In this document: positions 35,462 through 46,378 of the stretch, piece after piece
How the letters are laid out: every line of letters starts with the position of its first letter
How positions within the stretch are numbered: the stretch's first letter is position 1
Origin: Apiotrichum sp. Y4204
Taxonomy: Eukaryota; Basidiomycota; Tremellomycetes; Trichosporonales; Trichosporonaceae
Length of the DNA stretch: 64,000 nucleotides
Direction of reading: 5' to 3'
NCBI GenBank assembly: GCA_025531455.1
Contig: JAMYHL010000057.1
Span: 124,001 to 188,000 of the forward strand
Program-made: the position numbers and the translations under genes
The notes under the pieces: model-generated
Seen by the model: only the letters and a program-made list of their open reading frames with translations
The model's database searches: none
Told to the model about the DNA's origin: nothing

Positions 35462-38382
35462 ATGGCGGCGCTCACAATGGCACCGCCAGGCCCCCCTCTA
35501 CCCGGACCAGCATTAGGTGGCTCGCCGGTGAGCATGAACACGCTGGGTGGCGGCAGCGGGGCCGCAACGCCGACACGGAACGGCAACGCGGCCGCCAGCA
35601 GCAGCAGTATCGGCACCAGCATCAACCGTGTCTCATCACCGTCGCGCCGCATCTCAAACAAGATGGCCAACAGGTACTCTGTCAATGCGATGTACTCGCT
35701 CGCGGCCGAGCAGGACGTGGAGGTCGAGGACGAGCTGGCCCTCGCGCAGAAACGCCTCCGCGATCTCAAGGCACGCATCTCGTCGCAGAGCAAGAAGAAC
35801 TTTGTTCTCGAGCGTGACGTGCGCTACCTCGACTCGCGCATTGGCCTCCTCATCCAGAATCGAATCGCAGCAGACGAAAAGCGCCAGGTGCAGGAGACAT
35901 TTGAGGAGGTCATCGAGGATGCAGGCGCGTACCCCGACACGCGCAAGATCAACCAGTACTCGAATCTCTTCTTCCTCCTCCAGTCCGAGCCCCGCCATGT
36001 CGCCGCACTGTGCCGACTGGTGTCGCTGTCGGAAATCGACACCCTCCTCCAGACCGTCATGTTCACCCTATACGGAAACCAGTACGAGCAGCGCGAGGAG
36101 CACCTGCTGTTGACAATGTTTCAGGTGAGTTGTTGCTGCCGCACGAGAGGCGGCGAGCGTGAGTGATCGCTTCCGGGCCGCTGTGCTGCGGAACGAGCGG
36201 GAGCATGTATGAACCTGCGGTGTGCCTCTTAGACCGCAAAGAGCGGAGCGCCAGCGCCGCTGGGGCGTCTGCACAGACCATCGGCGGCGAACAGTGTGCC
36301 GCCCACGCTAGCCGCCGTCGCCTCGGGACTAGTCCACTTGCTAACCCCTCAGAGCGTTCTTGCTGCGCAGTTTGAATCCACAACCGACTTTGGCTCGCTG
36401 CTTCGCCAGAACACTCCAGTATCCCGCATGATGACGACGTACACACGGCGAGGGCCTGGTCAGAGCTACCTCAAGAATGTCCTCGCGGAGCGTATCAATG
36501 CCCTTATCGAGCACAAGGACTTGAACCTCGAAATCAACCCCTTAAAGGTGCGCTCGGATCGCGTGGTCTCACGGGTCTCGCCGCTGGTGTCTGACGCCGG
36601 GCGACCACGCCTCCGCCCCAGTCTCACCCACTGACGCCAGGTTTACGAGCACATGATTGCAGAGGTCGAGGCGGACTCTGGAGTGTTGCCACCATCACTG
36701 CAACGGGGAGTGCCTGCAGAGGTTGCGGCAGCAAATCCGGACGCTCAGGCGATTATCCAGCCGCGGTTGGCAGTGCTCATGGACATTGCCCAAACGTTCC
36801 TCAACACCATCATTGACTCGATAGAAACCGTTCCGTACGGTATCCGTTGGATTTGCAAGCAGATTCGCTCCCTCACGCGCCGGAAATACCCCGACGCCTC
36901 GGACGCGTCAATATGTTCCCTCATTGGCGGCTTCTTCTTCCTACGATTCATCAACCCGGCAATTGTGACACCACAGGCATACATGCTCGTTGATGGCGTG
37001 CCGGCAAAACACCCGCGACGAACACTGACGCTCATCGCCAAGATGCTGCAGAACGTGGCCAACAAGCCGAGCTACGCAAAAGAGCAGTACATGATGTCGC
37101 TCAACCCGTTTGTCGAAAACAACAAGACGATGATGAACCAGTTCCTCAACACGCTGTGTGAAGTCGGCGACTTTTACGAGTCACTCGAGATGGACCAGTA
37201 CATGGCATTGTCGAAAAAGGACCTGAGGATCAACATCACCCTCAACGAGCTGTACAACACGCACGCCCTGTTCCAACACCACATAGAGACGCTCTCCCCG
37301 AACGAGCGGCAACACCTGCGTGTGCTGCTCGACGAGCTTGGACCCGCCCCGCCGCAGGTGCCCCGCCCGGAAAACTTCTCGATCGAGCTGCCGCTATACT
37401 CGCGCTGGGAGACGCCCATCCAGGACCTATCAACCGCGCTCATGTCGGACAGCGTGACGCAGAACGACATCAACTTTATGGAGACAAAGTCGATCTTTGT
37501 GCAGCTGCTGCGTGCCATGTCGCAGTCGCAGGTGGACAAGCAACGGCAGCACATTGACTTGGCGGCTTTGGCCGAGCGTGCGGCGACGTCAAAGGACCCG
37601 GTCCTCGTTCGCCGCGGCATCAAGGTGCAGAACCTGCTGTCCGAACTCGAGGCTGCCGGGGTGGTCGACAAGCACGACAACTACAAGCTCCTCCGCGATG
37701 AGGTCGCCACGGAGATGGTGCATCTCGGTAACGCCCGCGACAAGGTCTTGATCGAGACACGCTCCCTGGAGTCCGTGTACCGCACCATCTGCGACCACAA
37801 CAACTACCTACGCTCGCAGATCGAGCAGTACAAGGCGTATCTCGCCAACTCGCGCATGATGATGTCCAAGGACAAGGGCACGGGCGGAGTCGGCGTCGTG
37901 AGCGTCAACGGCAAGGAGAAGAAACAGACGCGGGCACAGTGCCTCGGTCCATACCGCTTCACACACTCGCAGTTTGAAAAGGAGGGCATCATCGTTGACA
38001 GCAACGTGCCAGATAACCGGTGGGTGTAACCTATCTACAAGATCCGGTTTACTGACTTTTTAGCCGGGTACACATCTTCTTCACGATCATGTCGCCGTCT
38101 CCGGGCACCTTTATCATTGCGCTGCACTTTAAAGGCCGCGAGAAGGCGATCCTCGAGATGGACCTCAAGATTGATGATCTTCTGGAAAAGGTGGGTCCGC
38201 TGAGCTCGTGTCTTTGCAGCTGTGCTAATCCTACAGCAACAAAAGGACCACGACGCGACCCTCGACTTGGAGTATGTGCAGCTCAATGTACCGAAGGTGC
38301 TCGCGCTTTTCAACAAGGTGAGTTTCTGCAGAATTTGCGTGTAGACGCCCGCTAATAGCAGCTCTTCGCGAAGCGCCGATAG
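35462..38382 (+). CDS. gap1: RasGAP with RasGAP_C domain (Gap1/Sar1 family)
   Basis: GTPase-activating protein that stimulates GTP hydrolysis by Ras. Six exons (35462-36124, 36353-36547, 36641-38019, 38064-38190, 38237-38317, 38362-38382) give 821 aa. A low-complexity Gly/Ala/Ser start (about 1-60) is followed by a helical region ([19 protein letters not shown]). The GAP domain runs from about 165 to 480: LLRQNTP with the probable arginine finger at Arg239, and the FLR signature in [17 protein letters not shown] (Phe386-Leu387-Arg388). The C-terminal third is a RasGAP_C module that includes [21 protein letters not shown] and a final [20 protein letters not shown] helix, as in fission yeast Gap1 and IQGAPs. 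No calponin-homology or IQ motifs are present, so it is not a full IQGAP. The first exon start was set at the first in-frame ATG, in good context (ACCATGG). The last three exons are 127, 81 and 21 nt. Confidence 0.92.
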
Positions 38383-39128
38383 ACGGGAAGCTACATCCAA
38401 AAGTGTTATGTTCTGCACTGTGAAACACCCACGACCAGTCCTCACGGCTGTCCCTGCAATGGACCCATGTCCCCGTGTCCCTTGTCGCGACTGCGACCCC
38501 CGCACCTTCAACCATCCCACCACTCGCACCGCACCCTTCCCAACGGTTCCTCACGCGACCCCCAACCCTCGAGCCTTCCCCCGCCAGAGTCACCTGTCCG
38601 TGTCGTACCGGCGCCGCCTATAATTCCTCCTTCATAGTGTTTCCCGCCGCGGCTTCAGAGTGGCCGCGCATTGTACTGTGGCATGTAAGAGTGCAGATGA
38701 GAGTAGGATGGGGCAGATAAGGGAGCATCAGGTGACCATTTGAACTGCAAATAGCCCTGGGTGGTGTTTCCGTATTCCAGTGTATCTGATAATAGCTGAT
38801 AAGCAACCGTGACGTCTGGGTAATTCGAGTCGGAACTTGGCATTTGCGGTCCTCGCCGTCTGTCCACACACGCTCCCACATGCACATGTGCATCGCACTG
38901 ACTCACACTACGTGGTCTGCATGTGCACCATGCATTGCGGTCGCACACTGCGGACACGGGGTCCGCGGGCGGGCCCGAGGTACGCTAGGCTGGGAACGAC
39001 TCGGGTGATCTATTCTTAGCGCGCAGCACAAAGCACCGAGGCAATAAATACAACTGTCCATCACCAGCATCGAGGCACACAAAAAGTACAGAATCAACAT
39101 CTCCGTGATTCCAATCTCCCAGTCCACG
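38383..39128. other. Intergenic between RasGAP and second zinc-cluster gene
   Basis: Contains the RasGAP 3' flank and the promoter of the next gene on the same strand. The first part (38400-38620) is C-rich and open in one frame but has no start, domain or bias supporting a gene. Confidence 0.55.
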
Positions 39129-42100
39129 ATGGAGCCAGCAAAGAAGAAACGCAGGCAAAACGTAGCCTGCGACCCGTGCCGTCTCCGGCGCGTAAAGTGC
39201 GTTATTCTACCACAACAACAGGATAACTTCTAACTGTAGATGCGACATCCTCACTCTGCTCGGCACGGACGCGTCCTCTCTCCCCTCTGCGCTGCGCGAC
39301 CGGCCGACAGAGTGCACAAACTGCGTATCAAAGGGGATCCGGTGCGCGACGGAGGGTATCGCCACCCCGAGGCGGGGGAAGAAGGGCGGACGGCGGATCG
39401 ATGCCGCGCGCCGCGCGTTCGGGGCGACTCCGTCTGACATTGGCGGATCGGCGGGATTGGGCTCGGGGTTGGGGTTGGGGTTGGGGCCGCCGTCTGCTCC
39501 TCAGAGTCAGTCTCAGTCCATTCAGGCCCAGAGCCATAGCGGGAGCTCGTCGGAAACCACCTCGCCGCCGCAGGACGCGCTCTCGCTCTCGCTCCCGCTC
39601 GCGTGGCTCGGCCCAGCACTCACCTGGGAACTCCCCCATCCTCCCGCCTGGGATCTTGCGCCCGAGCAGCACACCGCGCCGTGGCTCTTTCCGCAGTTTT
39701 CGCGCGCCGAAGCGCTCGGCACCTCCCTCTCGTCGCAGGCGGTGGGCCGCGAACTGAGCCGCCACCTCGTGCGCGTGTACTTCAACTCTGTACACCTGGT
39801 CCTTCCGACACTGAGCCCCGAGGCGTTCTATGCCGACTGGACGCGGGCGGGAGAAAGAGGAGACAGGATGGCCCGCGACCAGGCGGCCCTGTGTGCGGTC
39901 ATCGAGGCGTGGGCGGCCAGATTCTCGGACCATCCGGCCGTGAGCTCCGAGTGGAGTATGAGGCTAATGGCAGATTCTTGGTCTAGAGGTGGACCGCGCC
40001 GCCGAGGCGCCAAAAGTTATTACTCGGGATGGACTCGTGGGTTGTATTGAAGACTTTGGGATTTTGGTTGCTCACTCTCTATTAGTTTAAGCCCGGCGGG
40101 TCCGGCCGCTCGCACTGGGGCCGGGCGCGGGAGCGCGTGTGCTCTGCGCTGCTGGAGCGCGCGCGCGAGCTGATCGACAAGCACAGGATCCTTACCCGGC
40201 CGAGCGTCACGGGCGTGCAGGCGCTCGCGCTGTATAATCAGCTGAGGGCGATACCGAGTCACCCGGACAGCGCCGAGGAGGAGATTGAGAGTGAGTCCTG
40301 GTGGAGAGAAAAGCCCTAGTTCATGGCTCATGGCAGAACGCATGGAACACACCATTCTTATTGAACAGCTGCGCGTGCTCGAGCTGAATTGGAACTCGGC
40401 CGAGGCGATCCCGACCGACAGGGACGCCGCGCCGACGAGCATCGCGCTCACGCGGGTTAAGCAGCGGTGAGGAAAACTGAAATTCGGGGTTGCTGATGGA
40501 AGACGGCTGTTCTGGACGGTGGTGGTGGCCGACGCGTTCTGGGCGGCAGGGACGGGCAGCGAGCCGAAAGTGTGAGTTTTTTCTTGTGTATATCTCTCAC
40601 AGCAGCGCGGACGCGGACATTGAGGCATCGGGAGAGTGGCTCGTGGCTGTCGAGGACGCGCTGCCCCCCTCGGCGTTCAAGGCGCTATCCTTCTTCATGG
40701 CCGGATACCACCGGTGCGCGGTCCTTGGCCGCCTCGTCGCGCGCAAGATTACCGTACCGACGCGGAAACGTCTCGGCGCAGTGGACGTCACCGAGTTTTG
40801 CCACCGCACGCGCGCCGTGTGGCGGGAAATCGTGAGCACCTCAGAAAACCAGAAGATCAGAGCTGACGGGAAGCGGAATTTCTACAAAGACCTCAATGAG
40901 CGCGGGCCAGACGTGCTCGCCACAAACGGCGAGGACCTCCTCGGCTTTTCTCCCATCCACGTACGGTTTTTCTCTTCTTGTCCCGCGCTCACACGCAGCA
41001 CCTCGCGTCCATCCGGAGCAGCTGCGCGTTCCTGCTGCTCGTCATCCACCAGGCCGTGGCGGAACTCAAGGCGTTCCGCGCGACGCTGGCGTCCGTCTTT
41101 GAGGCCGACGCGGACCCGCACCTCGCCGACCTGCATGCGCAGAGCGTCGACGCGACGCTCAGCCTCTTCCGCGCCCAGAGCACAATGTTCCACGTGCGTG
41201 CCCCCGAGATAGCTAGTGGCTCATCCCAGAAACTCGTGCCCACCGGCCTACTCCAGAGCGGGTCCCTCATGCTCCGCATGCTCCTCGGTTCCGCGCAGTT
41301 CCTCGCGGTAAGTGGTATCCGCAGCCGCTCTGACGTGCAGGAAATCCCAACAAACGAGCAGGGATACCCGTCCGACACTGTGCGTTTCCATTGCTGAGAT
41401 ACCACTAACGCCAGCCGGGCGGTGCGGGATGGACGTGGGCCGCCAAGCAGCGCGAGATTGCGCATTGCGTGGAGGCACTGCACCAGCTCGTGCGTAGCAG
41501 AAAACGCAGAATCGCTGTCGCTGACGACCAGGGCTGGGCGTGGCCGGACGCCAAAGACGTGATCGACGCGCTCGCGCTCGTGATGGAACGCATGACGCCC
41601 ACGGCAGAGCAGCTCGCCTTTGTCCCGCCTACAACCCGCCATCCGCAACAGGACCGCGACATGGAGCGCGACGCGCGCGCGCTCGACGCCGCACTCCGCT
41701 TCTGGCCGCCTGTGTGAGTACAGTATCAGTTTCGGCGATTCTCCCTAACCCCGCAGCTCGGTCCCGCTCGCGATATCGCAGTGGAGCCGCGCACGCATCA
41801 TGGCGGGCGTGTTCCCCGCGCTGGAACCCAAGCCTGGCGAAATTGAGGGATCAGAGGGCACCGACTCGTTCACCTCGTCTGCGACGGACACGCCTGCGAG
41901 CGCGCCGGTCGTCGAGCAATGGTCGTACTCGCATGTGAACGAGCTCGTGCGCGACAGAGCACATGATACAGATCCAGCCGAGTCGCCGATGCATGCGCAG
42001 GCTCACGCGACGCCCAGCACCCCCAGAATGCCGGCCTTCGCCGAGAACCCGATTGCGGGCCAGATACCACTCGCGCAGAATATCGACATTTCGGCGCTGA

Positions 42101-42201
42101 CGGATATGACCGCCGACATGCCGGACTTTGCGAGCTTGCTCGACGAGTTGGTTGCCGGGGGGTTTGCTGTCGCGCAGCAGCCGACCCATCAACCGCTGTA
42201 G
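39129..42201 (+). CDS. Zn2Cys6 transcription factor, 12 exons
   Basis: Exons: 39129-39196, 39240-39955, 39987-40036, 40086-40290, 40337-40466, 40503-40571, 40603-40960, 40999-41193, 41230-41307, 41341-41379, 41415-41713, 41757-42201; product 883 aa. A KKKRRQ nuclear-localisation-like patch precedes CDPCRLRRVKC. The remaining cysteines are at 48, 51 and 58, after a 23-residue loop instead of the usual 5-9. Intron 1 splits the zinc cluster just before the third Cys. A Gly/Leu/Gln linker leads to a middle-homology region from about 205, with APKVITRDGLFKPGG, HWGRARERVCSALLERA, RRLFWTVVVADAFWA, and a GYPSDTPGGAGWTWAAKQREI segment. The C-terminal about 120 residues are acidic and Pro/Ala-rich, possibly an activation region. 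Introns are 31-49 nt. The 36-nt intron 41194-41229 has no in-frame stop and could be retained. The gene ends 186 bp before the stop of convergent ERJ5. Confidence 0.88.
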
Positions 42202-42387
42202 ATACGGACTTTGAACACTGTGATTAAATTGTAGCTTGCCCTCTGCGTTTCTGTTGTGAATGTAGTTAGTATCAGAATGCAATGTAGATGGGTACATCGA
42301 CAGTCTACGGCCCTATGGTGGGCAGGGGTGACCGAGGGAGAGTAAGCGAGTGGCGATAGCGAGCGGCGGACACCGCCCGGTAGCCGT

Positions 42388-43590
42388 CTACTTGTTCATC
42401 TTGCGCCTCCGGGCCGCGCTCGCCTTGCCAGGCCCACGGCGGCGGGGCTTGTTCTCGGCGTCGGTCGTGTCGGTCGCCTCATCGCCGGCCTCGGACTCGC
42501 CCTCCGTCGCGGTAGTGGGCGTGGCCTCGCGAGAGTTCTTAGGCCCCTTTTTCGTGCGCTGCGCACGGAGCTGCGCGGCACGGCTGCGCGGCGCCCCCTT
42601 CTCCTCGACAACAAAGCCCTCCACCTCGTCCGCCTCGGGCTCCTCCTCACCCTCCCACTCCTCCACAACCGCCTCCTTCTTCCCCAGGAAACGGCGCGCA
42701 AGCGCCACTGACCACGTGCGCTTGATGCTCGGCTTTGGGGCGAGCTCATCGAGCGAGGTGAGCGAACCGTCCTCGTGCGGCTTTTGTCAGCACGGGTCGC
42801 TGTTGTCACTTACGAGATACACGTTGCCGTCCTCGACGACGAGCTCGAGCGTCTCGCCGCCAACCATGCCCTCGACCATAGGCACACGGACCTTGCGGCG
42901 CCCGGCTGCGCCGCGCGCGAGGCGCTGCGCCGACGAGACAAAGTACGCGACACGCGCTCGGTCGCGCGCGTAGTTCATGTGCTGGACGAGATAGTGGGCC
43001 GCCGAGGAGAGGAGGACGATAAACACAAGCACGAGACCGAGTCCCGGACGCCAGCGGGTGTACGCGTACGACAGGCCCTTCCATGTCGGCACGCCGTTCT
43101 TAAAGAAGAACTGGGAGGTTGAGCATGGACAGCTGATGATGGCAAAGCTCCAGCGGCACTCACGTTGTAGCGCTCGCGGCGCGCCGAGTCTTTGAGGATC
43201 GCGTTGATCACGCCAAGACGCGCAAAGCGCTCTTGCGCACCCGGGACACCGGGGTTCTTGTCCGGATGCAGCTCGAGCGAGCGCTTACGGTATGCGCGCG
43301 CAATCTCCGCGACGGTCGCGCCCGGCGCGACGTTCATAAAGCTGTAGAATGACGCGTCTGGATGGGCGTCAGTGGGAAACTAAGGCAGGATGGGGATTAA
43401 GCATGCCATTTGCGAGCTCAAATCGGCGTTTTCAGCTCGCGGTTCCCTACGCTCAACCATCCCCGCGTCTCTACTCACGACCATCAGCCTTGAGCGCCGA
43501 GACGAGGTCGAAGATCTCAAAGTCCTCGTTGTCCCACGCCGCGACGCCCGCGACGAGGGCCAGGAGGGTGAGGCACGCAGCGGCGCGCAT
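42388..43590 (-). CDS. ERJ5: ER membrane J-domain protein Erj5
   Basis: Type-I ER co-chaperone that stimulates the lumenal Hsp70 Kar2/BiP. Four exons on the minus strand (43590-43479, 43357-43164, 43110-42814, 42780-42388) give 331 aa, near the family's usual ~300. Residues 1-18 are a signal peptide (MRAAACLTLLALVAGVAA) followed by WDNEDFEIFDL, typical of Erj5. The J domain spans about 39-102, with the essential HPD at 68-70 (LELHPDKNPG). A transmembrane helix lies at about 126-146 (GLGLVLVFIVLLSSAAHYL). The cytosolic tail is Lys/Arg/Glu-rich and ends RRRGPGKASAARRRKMNK; its dilysine/arginine-rich end could aid ER retention. The intron before the last exon is 33 nt. Its start faces the CZIB-like gene across a 364-bp intergenic region. 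Confidence 0.92.
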
Positions 43591-43954
43591 CGTGAAATAA
43601 GTAAGGAGAGTGGTTGAGAGAGTGTGGGATGAAGAAGAAAAAAAGTATGAAAGTGTAAGGATGTTCACTTCAATGTGCCGAGTCTTTCTGGACATTTTAT
43701 CACGCTGGCACTGTGCACGGGAAGGGGAATGCTCCGGGACACCGCCGCGTGCCCTGGATCAGCGCGCCGATGAGGCACGAGGGGAAGCTGAAGGGCTAAA
43801 GCGGTAGCTCAGGAACTTCACGTGAGATTCGCGTGCCTAGTGCATGGTCATTTGTGTATCATGGATCGGCGCTGGCACTTCCTGCTCCATGTCCAAAAGT
43901 TCTGTCCGCTGACTTGTCATCTCCACAACAACAACAACAACAACCACAAGAGCA
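43591..43954. promoter_or_regulatory. Bidirectional promoter of ERJ5 and the CZIB gene
   Basis: The 364-bp gap lies between two divergent starts. It contains the octamer TCACGTGA at 43818-43825 and an ACA-rich leader directly before the CZIB ATG. No gene seen. Confidence 0.6.
43818..43825. promoter_or_regulatory. TCACGTGA palindrome in divergent promoter
   Basis: Same octamer as upstream of TMA7, here about 130 bp before the CZIB ATG and about 230 bp before the ERJ5 ATG. A Cbf1/bHLH-type site is a reasonable guess; the sequence alone does not show which gene it serves. Confidence 0.35.
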
Positions 43955-44917
43955 ATGGTCGTACGTCGCCCCCCTTACCTAACGCGCTGACATCAGAAAC
44001 TTATCGTCAAGATCGGGATGGAGCTCGAGGGAGTCACGGAGGTCCGCCCCGATGCCGACTACGACTACTTTTTCAATGTGCGTACCGCGCTGGCGCCAGC
44101 GCAGCGAGCAACGGGCATGCAGCGAGAGGCTGTGCGGCAACTGTTGCCTGTCCGAGTGCGAGCAGGCCATTCCGCCTCCTACCTCCGCACGCCCCCGAGC
44201 TCCGAGCTGACGGCAGGTAACCTGCACGTCGTGCCGTGAAGAACATCCCAAGGTCGTGTCGTTCAACCAGAAGGAGGAGCACGAGCTGTCAGGGAGCCGC
44301 GGGAGCGCAAACTTTGTCTGGCGGTGCGGGAACTGCAAGGTGCGTGGAGAAGAGTGTGGAGGGGGGTTGTAATTGCGCGCAGAGATAATTTACCGCGGAA
44401 ATGGTTTCTGTTTCGTCGAGGTGGCGACCGCAGTGGACGTGGGTGCGACAGTGCTACTCAGAAGCCTCTTGGTGTGCGCGTTGCTCATGCTGCCTGGTGC
44501 AGTATGTTTTGCTATGGTTGCTATCAACGAGCGCCAGCCAGATGAGAGGTCGTTAGCGTGTCTCGAAACAAGGCAACCAGCCACATACAGCACAACGCAA
44601 TACCCAACTCATTCCGATCTGACACACAGCGCGAGCAATCCTGCAGCTTCACGCCGCTCACCGCCAAGTCCAAGTCGTCCGCACCCGCGCCGTACACGGG
44701 CGTGAACGGGCAGCTGGAGCCGTTTGTCGCGCTCGACTGCCGCGGTCTGGAGGTTACGCGGTTCCACTTCCGCGGGCGCTGGGTGGCGGTGACTCCCGAG
44801 GGGGCCGAGATGGAGATGGACCTCGACGAGGGCGAGGACCGCTGGGACGACTATGATGAGGCGGCTGGCGGGCCCGTGAGCGCGTCCGAGTTCCGGAGCG
44901 AGGTTGTGCGTGGATAG
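43955..44917 (+). CDS. CXXC zinc-binding protein (CZIB/DUF866, UPF0587)
   Basis: Small conserved eukaryotic zinc protein, homologous to human CZIB (C1orf123). Four exons (43955-43960, 43997-44077, 44217-44339, 44630-44917; introns 36, 139 and 290 nt) give 165 aa, the family's usual length. The first coding exon is only six nt (Met-Val). The order of motifs matches the family: an N-terminal strand with TEVRPDADYDYFF, the first CXXC VTCTSC (Cys32/Cys35), a GSRGSANFVWRC segment, the second CXXC CGNC (Cys66/Cys69), LDCRGLEVTRFHFRG, and the C-terminal WDDYDEAAGGPV. All four metal ligands are present. Human CZIB is reported to bind zinc; its exact role is not settled. It is convergent with the DPBB gene. 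Confidence 0.92.
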
Positions 44918-45646
44918 AGAGACGGCAGTATACATGGATGGATAGCTTGTGGATACTGACAGTCGACGGTCACCTCGTGCTACTCTACTGATGGGTGCAT
45001 CCGGCATCCAGCCACCCATATCCGATACGCAGCATGCAGCTGCATCGCCAAGATACGCCGCCTTGGCAAAACACCGATTCTGGACCTCTCGCGGCCCGCG
45101 AAACACTCCCGGTCGGAAACTATCTCCCACCCAGCTGCTGCGCTCGCTGGCCAGACCCACCGAGGGCGCGGAGGTTGGCGCGGAACGTTTCACCGGCGTT
45201 CCTCTCGGCGCGGCGGAGGTCGAGCTCCGCGCATGCGTGATGGTTGCCAAGGTCTGGACCCAGTGCAGGTCATGGTGGCTGTGGTGCAGTTCGCTTTCAG
45301 ACAGGGGAAAGGTTTCAGGGCTTTACGAGACTAGAAGCCCGGAAGACCCGAAGGTCCGAAGGCGGGAGGCGAGGGCAGACAACCTGGCCAGACGACGTGT
45401 GACTAACAAACACATGCACACATGCCACACCTCACCAACACTACACAATGTATGCAGCCGCTTCAGTGCACCTTTCGAGTACCACAGTCCACACAAGTGC
45501 ATCATACAATGATGGTGGCGGGACATGAAATACCAACGAAAACAGGAAATCTATAATTGGGCAAATGACGGTGATAATCAAATGATGGTAGGAGTTGAGG
45601 GATGGAGACTACAGAGCGGACAAGGAGGGAGCGCACCGGGCGTTTC
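44918..45646. other. Intergenic between convergent genes
   Basis: Shared 3' flank of the CZIB-like gene and the DPBB gene. An open frame from about 44949 runs through but has no codon bias or domain. No gene seen. Confidence 0.55.
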
Positions 45647-46378
45647 CTACTTGTTGTACTCGATGACCTGGTTGTCCAGGACGCGCCAGCTGATGCCCTC
45701 GGCGTTGCCGCACTTGTTGCCAGCGAGGAGCGCCGCGGCGGTAATGGAAAAGTCGAGCTTCGTTCCGCCGACGCACTCGGGGCACCCGTCCCAGACGAAG
45801 AAGGGCTTGTCGTTGGGCAGCTTCATCACCTGGCCATTGACGGTGATCTCAATCTCCTTGCCGCAGAGCTCTTTCTCGCGACCTTGGATCATGTCGAGCG
45901 GGATGGCGACGATCGAGTCGGTGTACATCTGCGAAATGGGTGTGGCGTCGCAGAAGGCCCCCTGGCCCTGAGCGTCGCGACCGTTGTGCATGTTAGGCAC
46001 CTCGCCATTGCACACCTCGGGCTCCGTGAAATGGTAGTAGTAGGTGCCTAGGACATTGTCACCCCCCTGGATGAGGACCTTGCCGCCGCCAGGAGGAGGG
46101 GTGACAGGAGTCTCGGGCTGGGGAGAGGGCGAGGGGAGCTCGTGGGCGACCGAGGTCGTGGTCTCCGAAGCGGGGGCGGACGACTCGGGAGCGGGGGAGG
46201 ACTCGGCGTGCACCTGGGTGGTGGTGGCCGTCCACTCGGGGGCCGGGGCGTGCTCCTGGGCGACAGCCTCGACGGCCGAGGGCGACACGCGCGGGCGGCA
46301 CTTGCGGGCGCCGTGCGAGCTGGGGTACGCGTCGGCGACGGCGACGAGCGCAAGTAGGAGGGTCGGAACGAGGTACAT
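45647..46378 (-). CDS. Secreted double-psi beta-barrel (RlpA/expansin-like) protein
   Basis: Single-exon gene of 243 aa with an N-terminal signal peptide (MYLVPTLLLALVAVADA). A Ser/Thr/Pro/Glu-rich linker to about residue 95 is probably O-glycosylated. The C-terminal domain (about 98-243) begins GTYYYHFTEPEVCNGE and holds six cysteines, DSIVAIPLDMI, a DGCPEC motif, and LDFSITAAALLA, which matches the conserved Asp-containing strand of double-psi barrels. Related basidiomycete proteins (barwin-like, riboflavin-aldehyde-forming-enzyme-like) are secreted and act at or outside the wall; catalytic activity is uncertain. The RlpA-like call is by motif layout. A 30-bp tandem duplication with a TATA-like word lies about 110 bp upstream. 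Confidence 0.85.
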   Translation of the reverse strand: MYLVPTLLLALVAVADAYPSSHGARKCRPRVSPSAVEAVAQEHAPAPEWTATTTQVHAESSPAPESSAPASETTTSVAHELPSPSPQPETPVTPPPGGGKVLIQGGDNVLGTYYYHFTEPEVCNGEVPNMHNGRDAQGQGAFCDATPISQMYTDSIVAIPLDMIQGREKELCGKEIEITVNGQVMKLPNDKPFFVWDGCPECVGGTKLDFSITAAALLAGNKCGNAEGISWRVLDNQVIEYNK

